Shown in pieces: positions 1 through 11,715 of a stretch of 64,000 nt of DNA (its first letter is position 1; the number at the start of each line of letters is the position of its first letter). This stretch comes from Polytrichum commune (Eukaryota > Streptophyta > Polytrichopsida > Polytrichales > Polytrichaceae). The stretch covers positions 52,376,796-52,440,795 of the forward strand of contig OX485807.1 in the NCBI GenBank assembly GCA_950295325.1, written 5' to 3'. A program made the position numbers and the translations under genes. The notes beneath the pieces are model-generated. The model was not told the origin of the DNA and did not search any database. It saw only the letters and a program-made list of their open reading frames with translations.

Positions 1-888
1 CATTACTTTTGTACACAGTCAAATTCACGGCACTCTTGCTGCTCGTTCTATTCATAATACTTATGGATGGAAACGTCTGCTGTAATGTAACTATAATTAT
101 TAAGGAATATTCTAACTATATGTGCTAGTGTGTAAGCAGAGAAAGATGAGAGCTAGACAACTCTCAGTTGAAGATGTATGGATAGGAGTAAGACAACTCC
201 AGATTGACAACATGTGCACTGGAGTTAGACAACTCCGCATTTAGTGCATTGGAATTAGACTATTCCAATTGAGAACATGTGCACGTGAGTTAGACAACTC
301 TCGATGAGGTGCACGGAGTTAGACCACTCCATGTTTGGAAAGATGAATGTTATTCATTGGAGTTAAACAACTCTCAATGAATAGATAAAGCTAGTTGGAA
401 ATAGACAGTTCCAACTACAAGATTGAATGAATGAATTAGTTGGAATTAGAAAACTCCAACTAAAAGAATGAATGGATGAACTAGTTGGAATTAGACAGTT
501 CCGACTAGAAGATGGAATGGATAAACTAAGTTGGAGTTAGACAGTTTCAACTTGAAGAAGATTTTAGAAGAGCCAAAAATAGAATATAGATTCATAGTAA
601 AACTACCAAATAGAGCTATGAATAGAATACTTTTACTATATGTAAAGATAGAAAGTAAAAGTAGTGTCTTTGGCATAAGAGGAAGCTCAGGGGAGGAGAG
701 AGGGGCTTTTTGGGTTGTTAGCTCTCTTTCCTATGGTCAGGTGGTAGAGCTTCTTTGACCAAACCTTATTTGGTCTTGGATTGTACTTAGTAGTCTCACA
801 AAGAAATAAATTATATTTTCTTCAATTCCTTACTCTGAGAGATTGTTGTCATGAATCCAATTGCCAACCGGTGAGAGGTGTGTAACAT
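1..888. repeat. Repeat-derived DNA, possibly an LTR-type sequence
   Basis: No coding sequence is recognised here. The block interrupts the upstream part of the methyltransferase-like fragment that starts near 900. It ends near 888 in TGTAACA, and a TGTGCTAG start occurs near 121, so an LTR with TG...CA ends is possible. No partner LTR, primer-binding site or polypurine tract is visible. The middle is filled by an array of imperfect hairpins, described separately. Confidence 0.3.
150..560. repeat. Array of imperfect 16-20 bp palindromes
   Basis: About ten related motifs of the form GGAGTTAGACAACTCC or TTGGAATTAGACAGTTCCAA follow one another every 35-60 bp. Each can pair with itself: GGAGTT with AACTCC, TTGGAA with TTCCAA. 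Spacers share short words such as AACATGTGCAC and GAATGAATGAA, so the array probably grew by local duplication. The two arms often vary together (GGAGT/ACTCC against TGGAA/TTCCA). Confidence 0.6.
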
Positions 889-899
889 CTGCCTTTGCC

Positions 900-1671
900 T
901 TTTCAAATGAATATTGATAATGATATGAATAATTTTGATATGAATAATATTGATAATATTGACATTAACAATAATTTTCAGATAATGGTATGGATTTGGA
1001 TGATAATGTTTTATACAACTTTACGGATGCTACTTCTCAACTTATGAAAGATGATGGTATTACACCTTGGAGGGGTTTACGAGGAAAACATCTATTGTTC
1101 TTTCAAGTTTTGATCGACGTTTTTCAAAACCCGAAGGTATTATTGCGGACCTCACTGCATCAACATGTATAAATTCATTTATTTTTTCTTTTATGTTATT
1201 TTTTCATATATTTGCAATATCAACTACTATGTGTCATTAATTGTTCTCTTCATAATTATGTTTTATTATGTCTTTCATAAGACCCTCCATACATGCTTGC
1301 CGTATTTTGAAGCGTCACCTCTTGGTATTGGAAGGCGACAAAGATGTTTTTGATTCCATCTTGAAGCCTTTGATTATGCAATCCCCTTTACTTATCGACA
1401 AAGACATCAATTATGAAGACTCGGATGATTCTCCAATTGTTAATTACGAGGCTGCTAATCTATTTTGTGAGTAAGTTTGTTTTTTTTCATTTTTAAATGT
1501 TTTATATGGTTGGTTGGTTGGTTGTTGTTGTTGTTGTTTTCTTTTTTTCTTTTTTTCCTTCTTGTAGCATATTGCATATATATTTCCCTAAACTCATATG
1601 AAGTAAGAAATAATTATTAATATATTTATGTGGTCATCTTCTAGCAATGTGATACCACAATGTCGCCGACG
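900..1671 (+). pseudogene. Methyltransferase-like gene fragment (copy 1, from a MULE)
   Basis: Translated pieces match the 3' half of the methyltransferase-like gene at 35.5-37.3 kb. One exon (about 980-1160) carries LYNFTDATSQLM, PWRGLRGK and, after a one-base shift, ADLTAST. The next (about 1280-1470) carries RPSIHACR, RHLLVLEGDKDVFDSIL and an acidic tail. A possible last exon starts near 1645. ADLTAST followed by SIHACR and an acidic E-x-D fits motif I of permuted amino-methyltransferases (inference). Splice sites are plausible: GTATAA near 1168 and GTGAGT near 1467. The 5' half is missing where the 1-888 repeat intervenes. It lies just inside a MULE terminus at 2413, facing it as in the complete element. 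Certainly a relic. Confidence 0.6.
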
Positions 1672-2413
1672 TTGGTGATCATTTTTGAAGATCCGAGATT
1701 TTTATCAAGTCCTTCTCCCCCTTGAGGCCTCCTTATCTATGTTGAGAATATGGCTTCTTTTCTTGTTGCTTAACCTTCCCTTTCAGTGCGTGGAAACACT
1801 AAATATTATGATCGGCGGGTTTCGGATTTCATAAATTTAGAGGCCGATTCATGTTCAGGATCCATCACAACAAGTTCTAATGATAGTTAGTTCTTTGGTG
1901 GCACTTGTTCAAGTACCATAACTAAGGCTTTATTTTTTTTTATCATGTTTCTTTAATATACTTTCATTTATATCTCAGAATTACACATGTTTTCTATCCA
2001 CTTTTATCTTTCTTGCATATTCTATGTTTGTATTGTATTATTGACTTATTGCAATATTAAGTATATCTTGTAATATGTTGTATTTCATTTTTTAAGTTGG
2101 TCTTGCTATGAATGTCAATGATAATTATTATTATTATGTCATAAGGGATGCAATACAACTATTAAAATTTCTATATGATACATATATATGCCCATTGTCG
2201 TTTTCACTTCTCAATGTTCATTTCTCACTACTCATAATCAAGAATTTTGTTGTTTATTCTCCCCACCCTTCTTATTTTTTAACCCTACAACTGTGCCAAA
2301 ATACCAGGGTTATAGGATACCAATGGGCCTATTACCAAATATTTTTCCTTCCTCACCGCTCATGTGTTACTGCTCGCCGCTCATTGCTCACCACTCACAA
2401 GATAGCACTCCCC
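900..2413 (+). mobile_element. End of a truncated MULE, same family as 34974-41514
   Basis: Positions about 2341-2413 read TCCTTCCTCACCGCTCATGT through to GATAGCACTCCCC. This is the reverse complement of the left end of the complete element at 34974 (GGGGAGTGCTATC, then GTGAGCGGTGAGC repeats). The adjoining subterminal stretch (about 2290-2340, CCAAAATACCA and TATAGG) also matches. Only one end is inside the window, so no target-site duplication can be tested. The methyltransferase-like fragment at 900-1671 is its cargo. Confidence 0.7.
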
Positions 2414-3437
2414 TGCTCAAAAGCAAATGGTTGAGTCTAGTTTTGGATGTAGATTTCATGACCTTAACTTATTTGAAGTTCGATTTGGAAAAAAATAAAA
2501 TATAGTTTTAATTCCTTGAATTCATTACTTACTTGAGGGCATCATCACAAAACTTTGTAGAAAACCATCAATTTAATGTATTTTAATAATATTTAAAACA
2601 AGTTTTAGACAATCATTTGTTCAATATCACCTACTTGCACACCACTTGCACCGTCTTCTAAATTATGTAGACTTTTCTTGGAATTTTTTCCTTCATCATA
2701 AATTGCTTTTCTTTGTAGATCAATATGTTTTAAAAATGTCAATGATTTTTTTTAAAACAAATTTACCACAAAACTCAAAGTTAGTACATAAAATTGAAAA
2801 ACTTTCACTTAACACTAGGCATGGATGAGGAGCTATCCACTTTACTCTACTCGCACCCAATAAAATGCTAGTACAAGTTGATGGTTTATCACTCAAATCC
2901 AATATAATGCAAATTATGAGTAACCATGTATTTCTAAAGACCTCATTAATTGCTTGTCAATGATTTATTGGAAGTTTTTATTTTTTATTTTTTTATTTTT
3001 CTTGTCAATTGTTCTTGAATCCATACAAAGTGAAATAGGTTCTTAGGCAATTTGGATGCTACTTGTACATTTTTTGGACAATTGAAGGTGTAAGGTAGAG
3101 CATCTTAAACAAATTCAACATCCAAAACCAACACATTTGAATTGCATAAGAAGTGCACGTTGACTTTGAGAATATTCACCATGTGAACATCAAACCCTCC
3201 TAAGGGTTTTGGGTGCCAACACAAATTTCACTTCAAAAGTTTGTATTTGTTCCTATATGGGAGGGGGAGGGGGGAACTTGTAATCACTTTAATTAATTAA
3301 TCCCACTTGAGAATAATGTTTTTTCGTTTTGGTTCATATGGCTGCCACATGTATGCCAACTACCTTAACTACTTGGTTTGAGGTGCTCCTACCTCAGGAG
3401 GAATGGGGCGAGTGGAGGGTACGTAATGTACACTATA
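2414..3437. other. No gene recognised
   Basis: AT-rich sequence with T-rich runs near 2970-3000. Reading frames are short and resemble nothing I know. A few bases around 3300-3400 may belong to the methyltransferase-like relic that follows. Confidence 0.5.
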
Positions 3438-3781
3438 AAGTCTTCGCAATTCTTAATAGAGGTGTTGACTAAATTGGGATCATTTATTGATGCTAATGCA
3501 TCTACATATGAATTTAAAAAAAATGCAACTGCAGATTTCAAACATGAAATATAATCTCTATATCTATGTGGATTGCACATGCATTTATTCATATTTGTTT
3601 GTGTAGTAAAGCTACTTCATCGCATTTGAGCGAGACTATGCCGTATTCGATGTCATCTTGGCACCATCATACAATACTCTATCCTCACCTCATAATGGTG
3701 GCTAAATGGCAAAGGTGTTCTCCTTCGATGATTATGAGGAACCCATTTGGAAAGTTTTCATGAAATCCCGATGGAGTAAGT
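3438..3781 (+). pseudogene. Methyltransferase-like gene fragment (copy 3, heavily decayed)
   Basis: Two short stretches match consecutive exons of the 35.5-37.3 kb gene. About 3440-3512 reads SSQFLIEVLTKLGSFIDANAST, compare QILIEALT and VLDA in the other copy. About 3606-3778 reads SYFIAFERDYAVFDVILAP, then an acidic stretch ending KVFMKSRWSK, compare RYLVAYEEDSALFDAILSP and VKKVARKNRLK. The order, the intron position after the AST motif and the spacing all agree. In-frame stops occur near 3600 and 3703. No element terminus is visible nearby. The match is short, so homology rests on the ordered pair of motifs. Confidence 0.5.
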
Positions 3782-4369
3782 AAGTTCAATATTTGTTATA
3801 TGTTTGTTCAATTTCAAAATTATTCAACATGCTATCATCCAATAATGTATGTTGATCATGTGAGTTTTATTTTTTAATATGAAAGAGATGATGTCCCCTC
3901 CCACTTGCATAATTATCCCATTACATGCAAAGGCAGTCACAAAGGTTGTGGATCCAACCTCAACACAATCATATTGTAGGTTGTCAGGTTATGATCAGCG
4001 CACTACACCATTCATAGATATCGAGGCAAAGGAGTGTATAATTGGCGACACTAAATATAATATTTAGTGTAGCTGTGTGTTCGTATCCTCCAAGAAGTGG
4101 GTGCTAAAAGTATTGTTTTCGAATCCCCTTACCTCAACTTAACTTTGGGAGAGACATGTCACTCAAACACCATAATCTGAACCACTTCAACTTACTTCTG
4201 TTGGAAAATGTAGCTCTTGTCAACAACACTGCCAGATGTGAGCACCACTTCCCAATTTCTACAATTTCAATCTGCACTCTCCAATCTCAAAATTAAAAAC
4301 AGAAACGACCATCTACTCATTTGCCTCCAGAAACATTACATTACAAGATTCCCAACAATACTTCTGAAG
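3782..4369. other. No gene recognised
   Basis: I see no recognisable coding or structured element here. The downstream flank of EIF3G begins somewhere in this stretch, but no poly(A) signal could be assigned on the minus strand. Confidence 0.4.
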
Positions 4370-4760
4370 TGCAAATATAGGGGTTACGTGGTGATCATAT
4401 TTGAGTCCGAAAATTCATCATTTCTTTTGTGATGATGGATCGGAGAAGAGAGCTCTGTGCTTTAGAAATACCTCAACCACAACATATTGGCAGTATACTT
4501 GCAGTAAAGTCAGCAACTAGAAGCGACTTCAAAATCATCATTAACATCATCCGCAACTGAGTGGACCAGGTTGCAATAGCCTCTTACGTGCCTCTAGATA
4601 TGCAGAAAACATCCAAGGCGTTTGTCTCTCTGCACTTATGCTGAACAAACATCTTATACCATTCCACAATCAGAGTCGCCATTAGTTGTGCAAATTGTGC
4701 AATTCCGTTTAACAGGCAGTGCAAGTGGTGCGGCTTTTGTGTATATGTAACTCATTGTTT
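4370..4760 (-). repeat. 3' flank of EIF3G, source of the later duplication
   Basis: This stretch is the single-copy counterpart of the tandem units at 9272-10195. Shared words include GGTGATCATAT, GTGATGATGGAT, AACATCATC, TATGCAGAAAACATCCAAGG and ACAAACATCTTATA. It lies directly downstream (minus strand) of the EIF3G stop codon, so it is 3' UTR or 3' flank. It also supplies the empty site for the 933-bp element at 10269-11201. Confidence 0.7.
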
Positions 4761-4871
4761 TACATCCATCTGGCCAAGGACAGCAGCCCATGACTCCCAT
4801 TACACTTGAAGCTAACTACAAAAGTGTATGCTGTACTCTAAAGCTCCTGAGAATCAGCAATAACACAAAAT

Positions 4872-7167
4872 CTAAGATCTATCTGCTCTTGGAGTAGCCC
4901 ACTCCACCCGCAAAATAAGGTTATCGTAACCATAACCATCCAATTTATTGATTGCTCGAATAGCATCCTCCCTGCACATTTACAAACGCCATTGTCAACC
5001 ACAACACACCCACCCTAGTCACACAACGTGCTTGCAACTTGTCCTGTGTAACCAAAGCACAAGTTTTCATGCAACCTCCGGAAACTTGATAACTGTTATC
5101 CAAGGACATACATTACTGATGGGAGAGAACAGCAATTACCGCATTCATAACATCTCCTCAAGATTCCCACCCAGCAATTAATCTACGAGAATGAGTACAC
5201 AACCCTGATATGAACTGGACAATTCACAGCCTCCATTACAACAAAAATGTCCTGGCCATATAGCCGCTAGAATTGGACTCCCTGTCTGCAATGTTTCCAA
5301 GCCTCACTTAGCAATCATTTCAAATTCCCCACTTCAAACCATGGCATGTGAACAGAACCGTACCGGTTAACAAAGTTGATGAAGGCAAACCCTCGGCTGA
5401 GTCCGGTTTCCCGGTCGAATGCCACATATATCCGAGATATCGCTCCAAACGGTCGGAACAACTCCTGTAGATCTTGTTCACGAGTGTCCTCTGACAAGTT
5501 TGTGACACGAATTGAGTTGTCATCTCTCCCTCTCCGCATACTCTCTCCTTCGTTGCCTTTGGCTCCTCCTCGCATGCTGGGTGGCACGTACGACCCTTTC
5601 CCACCAGGTCCTGATGACATCCCTGGGACTCCCATGTCGTCATCTGTTGGGGGCTTCTCACCTCCCACAGAGAAACCTTTTGCGATCGCCAAATCTTTGA
5701 ATGGACACTTTGAGGTCCAGTGATCTCCCTTCTTTCCACAAGTCCTGCACACAATCAGGGATGCGTTCCCAAGACTTGCAAGATCTGCACCCTTCTCGGG
5801 CTCTGGTTTCGCCCCTGCCGGCCTTGTCCTCTCCAAGAAGATTTCCTCTGTGGAGACCACCGTCAGATTGTCCGATGCATTTTGACCTAGAGCATCCCCA
5901 AATTTCTTCAAAGACCGTCGCCTGATAGCAGCAGGGTTCAACTTCTTCACCTGTTCGCAAGGCAAGAAAGTCGTACAAGACGTGTCAATACACTGACAGA
6001 TCCAACAAGCCTTGGACGTCTCTAAATCCTGGCTGTTTATGTGACAAACATGAGAGCCACTGCTGCACCCAAGGAGAGAAAATGGCTTCAATTCAACAAA
6101 CTCCTCCTCTCTTTCATAACCCTGTTGGAACCTTGCCAACTCGGCAGTTGCTTTCAATGATAAAAACTATAGTACCATGAGTACATGTGACAAGAGGAGC
6201 TTTTGAGAAGCTGGTGCTTGCCACTCCGTGGCATTTAAGTTTCGCTCGTACTCATCGAGGTTCCCATTATTATGGTCCACCTATAATTCACCTCATGATG
6301 AAAACCCTTTCTTCAATTGAATCAATTTTGATGATTGCGTGGTGATGAAGTCTTGAGCTGCATTACAGCATATTACACATCTCATAATACCGATGCTTCC
6401 TTTGCGTTCCCTTCAATCCATTCCGTGCAGCTAAAGAGAACGCAGCCAAACAACCATAATAAAAACTTATAGAGCCGTCCGCCATTCAAGGACAAATACA
6501 AAGCTCAGCAAACCCGGATCACGCTTACATTCCAGAAAAAGCACCGCTCGGGGTTCAAGAGAAACTTAAAATCCCTGCCCACCGACTAAGTTTCAGGTTC
6601 ATAATGTTCACATACAAACATAAGAAGACAGTATTCTTACTGGATCCATAGAATTTCACAATCAGGCCTCAGAACCTAAGAATCTAGAACTGTACAGCTC
6701 GAATTTCAAATTGACCACCACGCATCTCATGCTTCCATTGCATCTCCACAAGTCCCTCCTTGCCCAGATACACATTCCATTCTCAGCTAAGGCCAAACTG
6801 CCTGCTCTGCACGCAAAATGCTCTTATCCACTCGAGAATGGTCACCAATGCATCCCTATGTACTATCCGAACCCATCTCTCATGCTCGCTCTCCGTCTGC
6901 CATGAAGACCACAAAACAATGTGCAATCCGAACCCTAAAACCAACCCGAGCAGGGAGAGAGACATGTGTTTCAAATGGTACCTGCTTCTTCACACGGACG
7001 GTCTTCGTAACCTTGGTGCGCACACCTTCCTCGTTCTTCCTCCACTCGATGATGATCTTCACGCCCTTCTCGTCGGGGCCGATGACTTGCGTGGGCGGCA
7101 ACACGCCCTCCAAGCCGTCGTCTTCCTCCGCCGCATCTCCCCACCGGAAGTCCCGTCTTCCACCCAT
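4872..7167 (-). CDS. EIF3G: Eukaryotic translation initiation factor 3 subunit G
   Basis: Subunit g of eIF3, which helps load mRNA on the 40S ribosome and supports scanning; cytosolic. Three coding exons fit: 7167-6982 (62 codons from ATG), 5950-5364 and 4971-4872, giving about 290 residues, near the plant family length. The N-terminal part shows KIIIEWRKNEEGVRTKVTKT. The middle has LTVVSTEEIFLER and a zinc knuckle, CRTCGKKGDHWTSKCPFKDL. The C-terminal RRM has RNP2 IRVTNLSED and RNP1 RGFAFINF. Exon 3 completes it with REDAIRAINKLDGYGYDNLI, LRVEWA and a stop. Junctions are Q|VKK after a GTACC donor and a split Arg codon (CG|G) with donor GTACGG and acceptor GTGCAG. No breaks were found, so it is probably functional. 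Introns are 6981-5951 and 5363-4972. The family assignment is secure. Confidence 0.95.
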
Positions 7168-9271
7168 GGCTGAATGTGCAACTGCACAGCACGTCTACCT
7201 CTGTTTCCGATGGTCTAGCAATGCGAGCGATTCGAGTGCGTAGACTGTAGCGAAGGGACAAATCGATGGCGATGGAACCCTAGTGTCGCTCCTCTGTGCG
7301 AGGAAGACGACTTCGCAACAAAAAACGTAACCCTAACTGAGTGAAACGGAGTCTAGCAACTCTCTGATGCCACCTCAGCTCCTTAACAGAGTGTTATGTG
7401 ACGTGGAAGCCACCTCAGTGGCCATGGTGGATGAGGCGGCTGCTCAAGGTATGTAGATGTGCCTCATTCGGTGTCTCATCTTAATCGGACACCTATTTTT
7501 GAGCGATGCAGGGAAATTTGGCTGTGGATCTAAGAATGGCCACCAAGAAGACATGTGCTTGAAAAAAATTTGAATTATGTGTTTAGCATGTGTTAATCAT
7601 TCTAGACGCAACAGTCAACATGAGGGGCGACGTAAATGATGATTTGATAATTAAGAGAATTTTCATTTTGACAATCAATAAGATAGTCATACGCCTTCCA
7701 CAAATTATGAGTCGTTTTCCTAGTCATGTTGCACTAATTGCATGTTACATATCTTACGAGAAGTGGGTGTAGAGAGAAAAGTGTGTGTCTAAGCATCTTA
7801 TCTATGTGGACCGCTGCCACCATGGACCTGCAACGAATCTAAACAACACCCTCCCCTAGCCAATCCGAGTGTGGCACCCAACATCCACCCAACCTAGCAA
7901 ACCTCCCCCCCCCCCCCCCCCCAACTAATGCACTTGAACATGGCCCATATATTCTTTGAGGATGTTGAGTTGTGTTTGTGATTTCGGAGGAGGAAGGTTA
8001 TGATGTTCATGGTAGGGATATCTATGTCCAAGGGGTTTGTGAGGTGGATCCTTATGATTTTGTGGGTGCTATAGTGATTTATTTAAAATTTTGTTCCGTT
8101 GTTTAGTTATTATTTTAGGAAACCTCAATCGTTGTTTGATGGATTGCCTAGTTCAGGGGTGGTGTTTTTATGGGCACATGTTTTATCAATGCATGTGGAC
8201 ATGGTTTTGGTAATTTGTTATAGTATTTTGTATAAGAACTCCCATTGGTTTTCCTAGAAGCCAAAAAGGGGATGTTGCATGGTCTTTTTTGGGGTGGGTG
8301 TGTTATTTTAAGTGAAAAGAATAATTGAGTTGGCATAGGGAAGAGTGAAGTTAGGGCATGAGCATGAGCAAGCCCTATAACCAGTTTTTTCGGACCTACC
8401 CATGATTTTGAACACCGAAATTTGCATCTGTAAATATTTTTGTTTAGTGTTGCTAAATTTTGTTGGTGGGCACCTCTGCCCGTGAATCCTTGGGCCCCTA
8501 TAACCGAGGGTCAAAACCCTATAACCCTTATAATTGAGAGGTTTGACATGAGCATGCGCATGTCAAGGCGCTCGTGAAATACCAACCCCCGCAAAGATAA
8601 GAGCACGGGTATTGGGAGTGGCATGCGCATTAGCAGTGTTGGTGGGGGTGTGATTGGTGTAGGGGAGTAGGTTTAGTATGATGGGGAAGTGGTCGGAATT
8701 ATGGGCATGTTGTGTGTTGGTGTAGTTGGTGAGTAGGGTGGGGTCTACATTTCTAGTGTATAAGCCATCGGTGAGGCTATGGACGCATAATTTTCGTCAC
8801 CTTGCCTTAAGAAGGTGGTGTTAGTCTCATTATATTATATGAATGGGGGTTATATATGTGGTTTATGAGGTGTGTGAGTTGGGACCATGATGTGTTTTGG
8901 CATCATTGGTGGGTATTGGGTGACAAATTGGTGGATTCTTTGGTTCATGTAATAGCACTAGCGTGGACCACATGATGTTCATGCCCATTGCACCCATGCA
9001 TATGAACTAATATTCCAAGTCAACCCAACCCCATACACCCATGCAATCACATGCCCCATGCATGAGTGTATCCACCATATCCATGTATGCCCATGCTCAT
9101 AAGTCCTTCGTGACCCACCACTATCCCCCCTCCCCCCGCAAGCCCATGTTATATTGTCACCTTGGCACATGCCTGCTACTTCCCTAGGGTTTCCCCCACT
9201 GTAACCACCTTTTCGCATTTGTAGTCCCTTCACCTTCCTACATTTGTTCCAGATGATACTTATAACTAACA
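7168..9271. other. EIF3G upstream region; no other gene recognised
   Basis: The first few hundred bases should hold the EIF3G 5' UTR and promoter (minus-strand transcription). A pyrimidine-rich TCTCTC stretch lies near 7300-7370 and no clear TATA box was picked. A run of about 19 C residues lies at 7904-7922. The G/T-rich sequence from 8500 to 8950 has only short frames that resemble nothing I know. Confidence 0.4.
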
Positions 9272-10195
9272 AATAAAGGGGTTCCATGGTTTTCATATGG
9301 AGTCGGAAAATTTATACATTCTTGTGTGATGATGGATAGTTGCAGAAAGATTCGTGCTATGAAGATACATGACTCGCAACACGTTGACAATATGTTTGCA
9401 GTGAAGTCAACAACTAGAAGTGACTTTGATCATCAACATTAACATCATCAGTGACTAAGGAGTGGACCATGTTGCAATAGTCTCATACATGCCTCCCGAT
9501 ATGTAGAAAACATCCAAGGCGTTTGTCTCTTTGCAGTTATTTTGAACAAATATCTTATAGCATTCAACAATTAACAAATAAAGGGGTTCCATGGTGATCA
9601 TATTGAGTCGGAAAAATTCATAGTTTTTTGTGTGATGATGGGTAGTTGCAGAAAGATTTGTACTCCAAAGATACATGACTCGCAACATGTTGACAATATG
9701 TTTGTAGTGAAGTCAACAAGTAGAAGTGACTTCGAACATCAACATTAACATCATCAGTGACTTAGGAGTGCACCATGTTGCAGTAGCCTCATACATGCCT
9801 CCAAATATGCAGAAAACATCCAAGGCGTTTGTCTCTCTCTACAGTTGTGTTGAACAAACATCTTATAACATTCAACAATCAAGAGATAAAGGGGCTCCAT
9901 GGTGATCATATTGAGTCGGAAAAATTCATAGTTTCTTGTGTGATGATGGATAGTTGCTGAAAGATTTGTGCTCCAAAGATACACTACTCGCAACACGTTG
10001 ACAATATGTTTGCAGTAAAGTCAGCAACTACAAGTGACTTCAAACATCAACATTAACATCACCGGTGATTGAGGAGTGGACCATGTTGTGCACTATCCTC
10101 ATACATGCCTCCCGATATGCAGAAAACATCCGAGACATTTGTCTCTCTCTGCAGTTATGTTGAACAAACATCTTATAGCATTCAACAATCAGATT
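9272..10195. repeat. Three tandem ~310-bp units copied from the EIF3G 3' flank
   Basis: Units start near 9272, 9577 and 9888. Each contains GGGGTTCCATGGT or a variant, a GTGTGATGATGG block, a CAACATTAACATCATC block, TATGCAGAAAACATCC and ACAAACATCTTATA. They are direct repeats and match 4370-4690 in the same orientation. The third unit runs on into the rest of the duplicated EIF3G tail, interrupted by the element at 10269-11201. Confidence 0.8.
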
Positions 10196-10268
10196 TGCTA
10201 TTAGTTGTGCAATTTGCAAGCCCATTTAACACGGAATGGGCTAGTGATGTGACTGGTGTGAATATATA

Positions 10269-11201
10269 CCGTAGGTTCATAGCTGGTTCGACACATGTTA
10301 GCCGAATAATTAATTAAATTCAAAAAGTAGTTTTGGCACCTAAAAATATTATATTCGTATTTTTGGCAATTTTCTCTTTTAATTTTAAAATTTCAGCTTA
10401 AATTCATTTTTTATTTAAGCTTATATCTTGTACATCTCTCTTGCATTGAATGACAAGTAAGATGTGAGTGAAGAGTTGAGAATGCTCTGTGCTTTATGCA
10501 AGTAGAGTGGAGTTGTGTTCAACAATGCATATGGGATATGTAAACTTTGAGGTGAAGCACCGAGTTAGACTTCATTTTTATAACACGCATAACTTTTGCA
10601 TAGAGTCTTCAAATGACATAAAATTTGTTGGAGGTGAAAGATTACTTGATTTCTAAAATTTTCTTAGACTAACAAAATTCCAAAAAAGTTGATCTTCTAT
10701 GCACAAATGAGCTCCGAAAAATTGTTATGAACGCATTTTAATTTTTTGATCTTTACACGGCTGCAATGTTTTGTCCATATCTTTTGCATAAAGACTTATT
10801 TTGACACAAAACTTGTTGGAGGTGGAAGAAGGATTGATTTCTCAACTTTTGTTAGTTGGACAAAATTCTATAAAACTTCATCGTCTATGCTCAATTGGAC
10901 TCAAAAAATTTGTGTACAACACATTTGAAAAGCCTCACCTAGAGTCTTGCTACTTCTTAACCCATATTCTTTGTGGACTAATGTAAGTGAGCTTGATTAC
11001 AAAAGGAGCACCTTCTGAATTTCAAAATTCACATATGCTTTCACTGTAAGTAAACTCTAGTGAGAAGTAAAAATTTCTTACTTTTTGGCAATTTTGAAAA
11101 ATAATTAATTTTATATTCGGCAAAAAATGCCAATAATATTCCAAAATTTTCGGCATCTATTTTTAGAATTATTTTGTGTCGAACCAGCTATGAACCTACG
11201 G
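10269..11201. mobile_element. 933-bp inverted-repeat element flanked by TA
   Basis: The ends are near-perfect inverted repeats of about 27 bp: CCGTAGGTTCATAGCTGGTT on the left and its reverse complement ending CCTACGG on the right, each flanked by TA. A TA duplication fits the Tc1/mariner (Stowaway-like) type, but the class is not proven. The interior is AT-rich and non-coding, with an internal repeat (AACTTGTTGGAGGTG and AAATTTGTTGGAGGTG). The ancestral site near 4735-4750 lacks the insertion, which confirms the borders. It is non-autonomous. Confidence 0.8.
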
Positions 11202-11440
11202 TAACTGATTTTAATTGCATCGGTCTGGTCAAGGACAACAACCCACGACTCCAATCACACTTGAAGCTAAATACAAAAGTGTATACCGTATTCTAAAGCT
11301 CGTCGGAATCAACAATAACACAAAATCTATGGTCTATTTGCTCGTGGAGTAGCCCACTCCAAACTGCAAAGTAAGGTTAATCGTAACCATGACCACCCAA
11401 TTTATTGATTGCTCGAATAGCATCCTCCCTGCACCCAACG
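11202..11440 (-). pseudogene. Duplicated last exon and 3' UTR of EIF3G
   Basis: Positions 11428-11327 correspond to the real last exon at 4971-4872. The copy is two bases longer (an indel near GTAAGGTTAATCG), which shifts the frame. It also lacks the stop position and the upstream exons. The adjoining 11205-11326 matches 4750-4870 of the true gene (ACACTTGAAGCTAA, TACAAAAGTGTAT, AATAACACAAAATCTA). It cannot encode the RRM end. Confidence 0.85.
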
Positions 11441-11715
11441 CACAGATGTGTTGTATTTGAACTCCAACGCAGAAGTTTTGAAGGTGTGTTGGAAGTGTGG
11501 TTGGTAGCTGACAAAAAAATCAACACGAAAACATGATGTTAAGGTGGTGGGCGTTTCCATGATCGTAATGTACTTCTTGTGCAAGATTTTAAGGAGGCAG
11601 TTATGGGTAGGGTTTGGTTTTAGTATGCTTCTACTTGTTGTCCCCACAAGTACTAGACTCACACAATTGTTACTTTTTCATCTCAACATGGATGAATTTG
11701 CATGGTCAGAGGCTT

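Noticed and set aside
1-888. Firm call of a copia LTR
   Set aside because: There is no second LTR, primer-binding site or polypurine tract, and the first 80 bases do not encode a recognisable retrotransposon end.
6783-7261. Additional frames around EIF3G exon 1
   Set aside because: They are shadows of the true exon in other frames; the conserved eIF3g N terminus fixes the frame.
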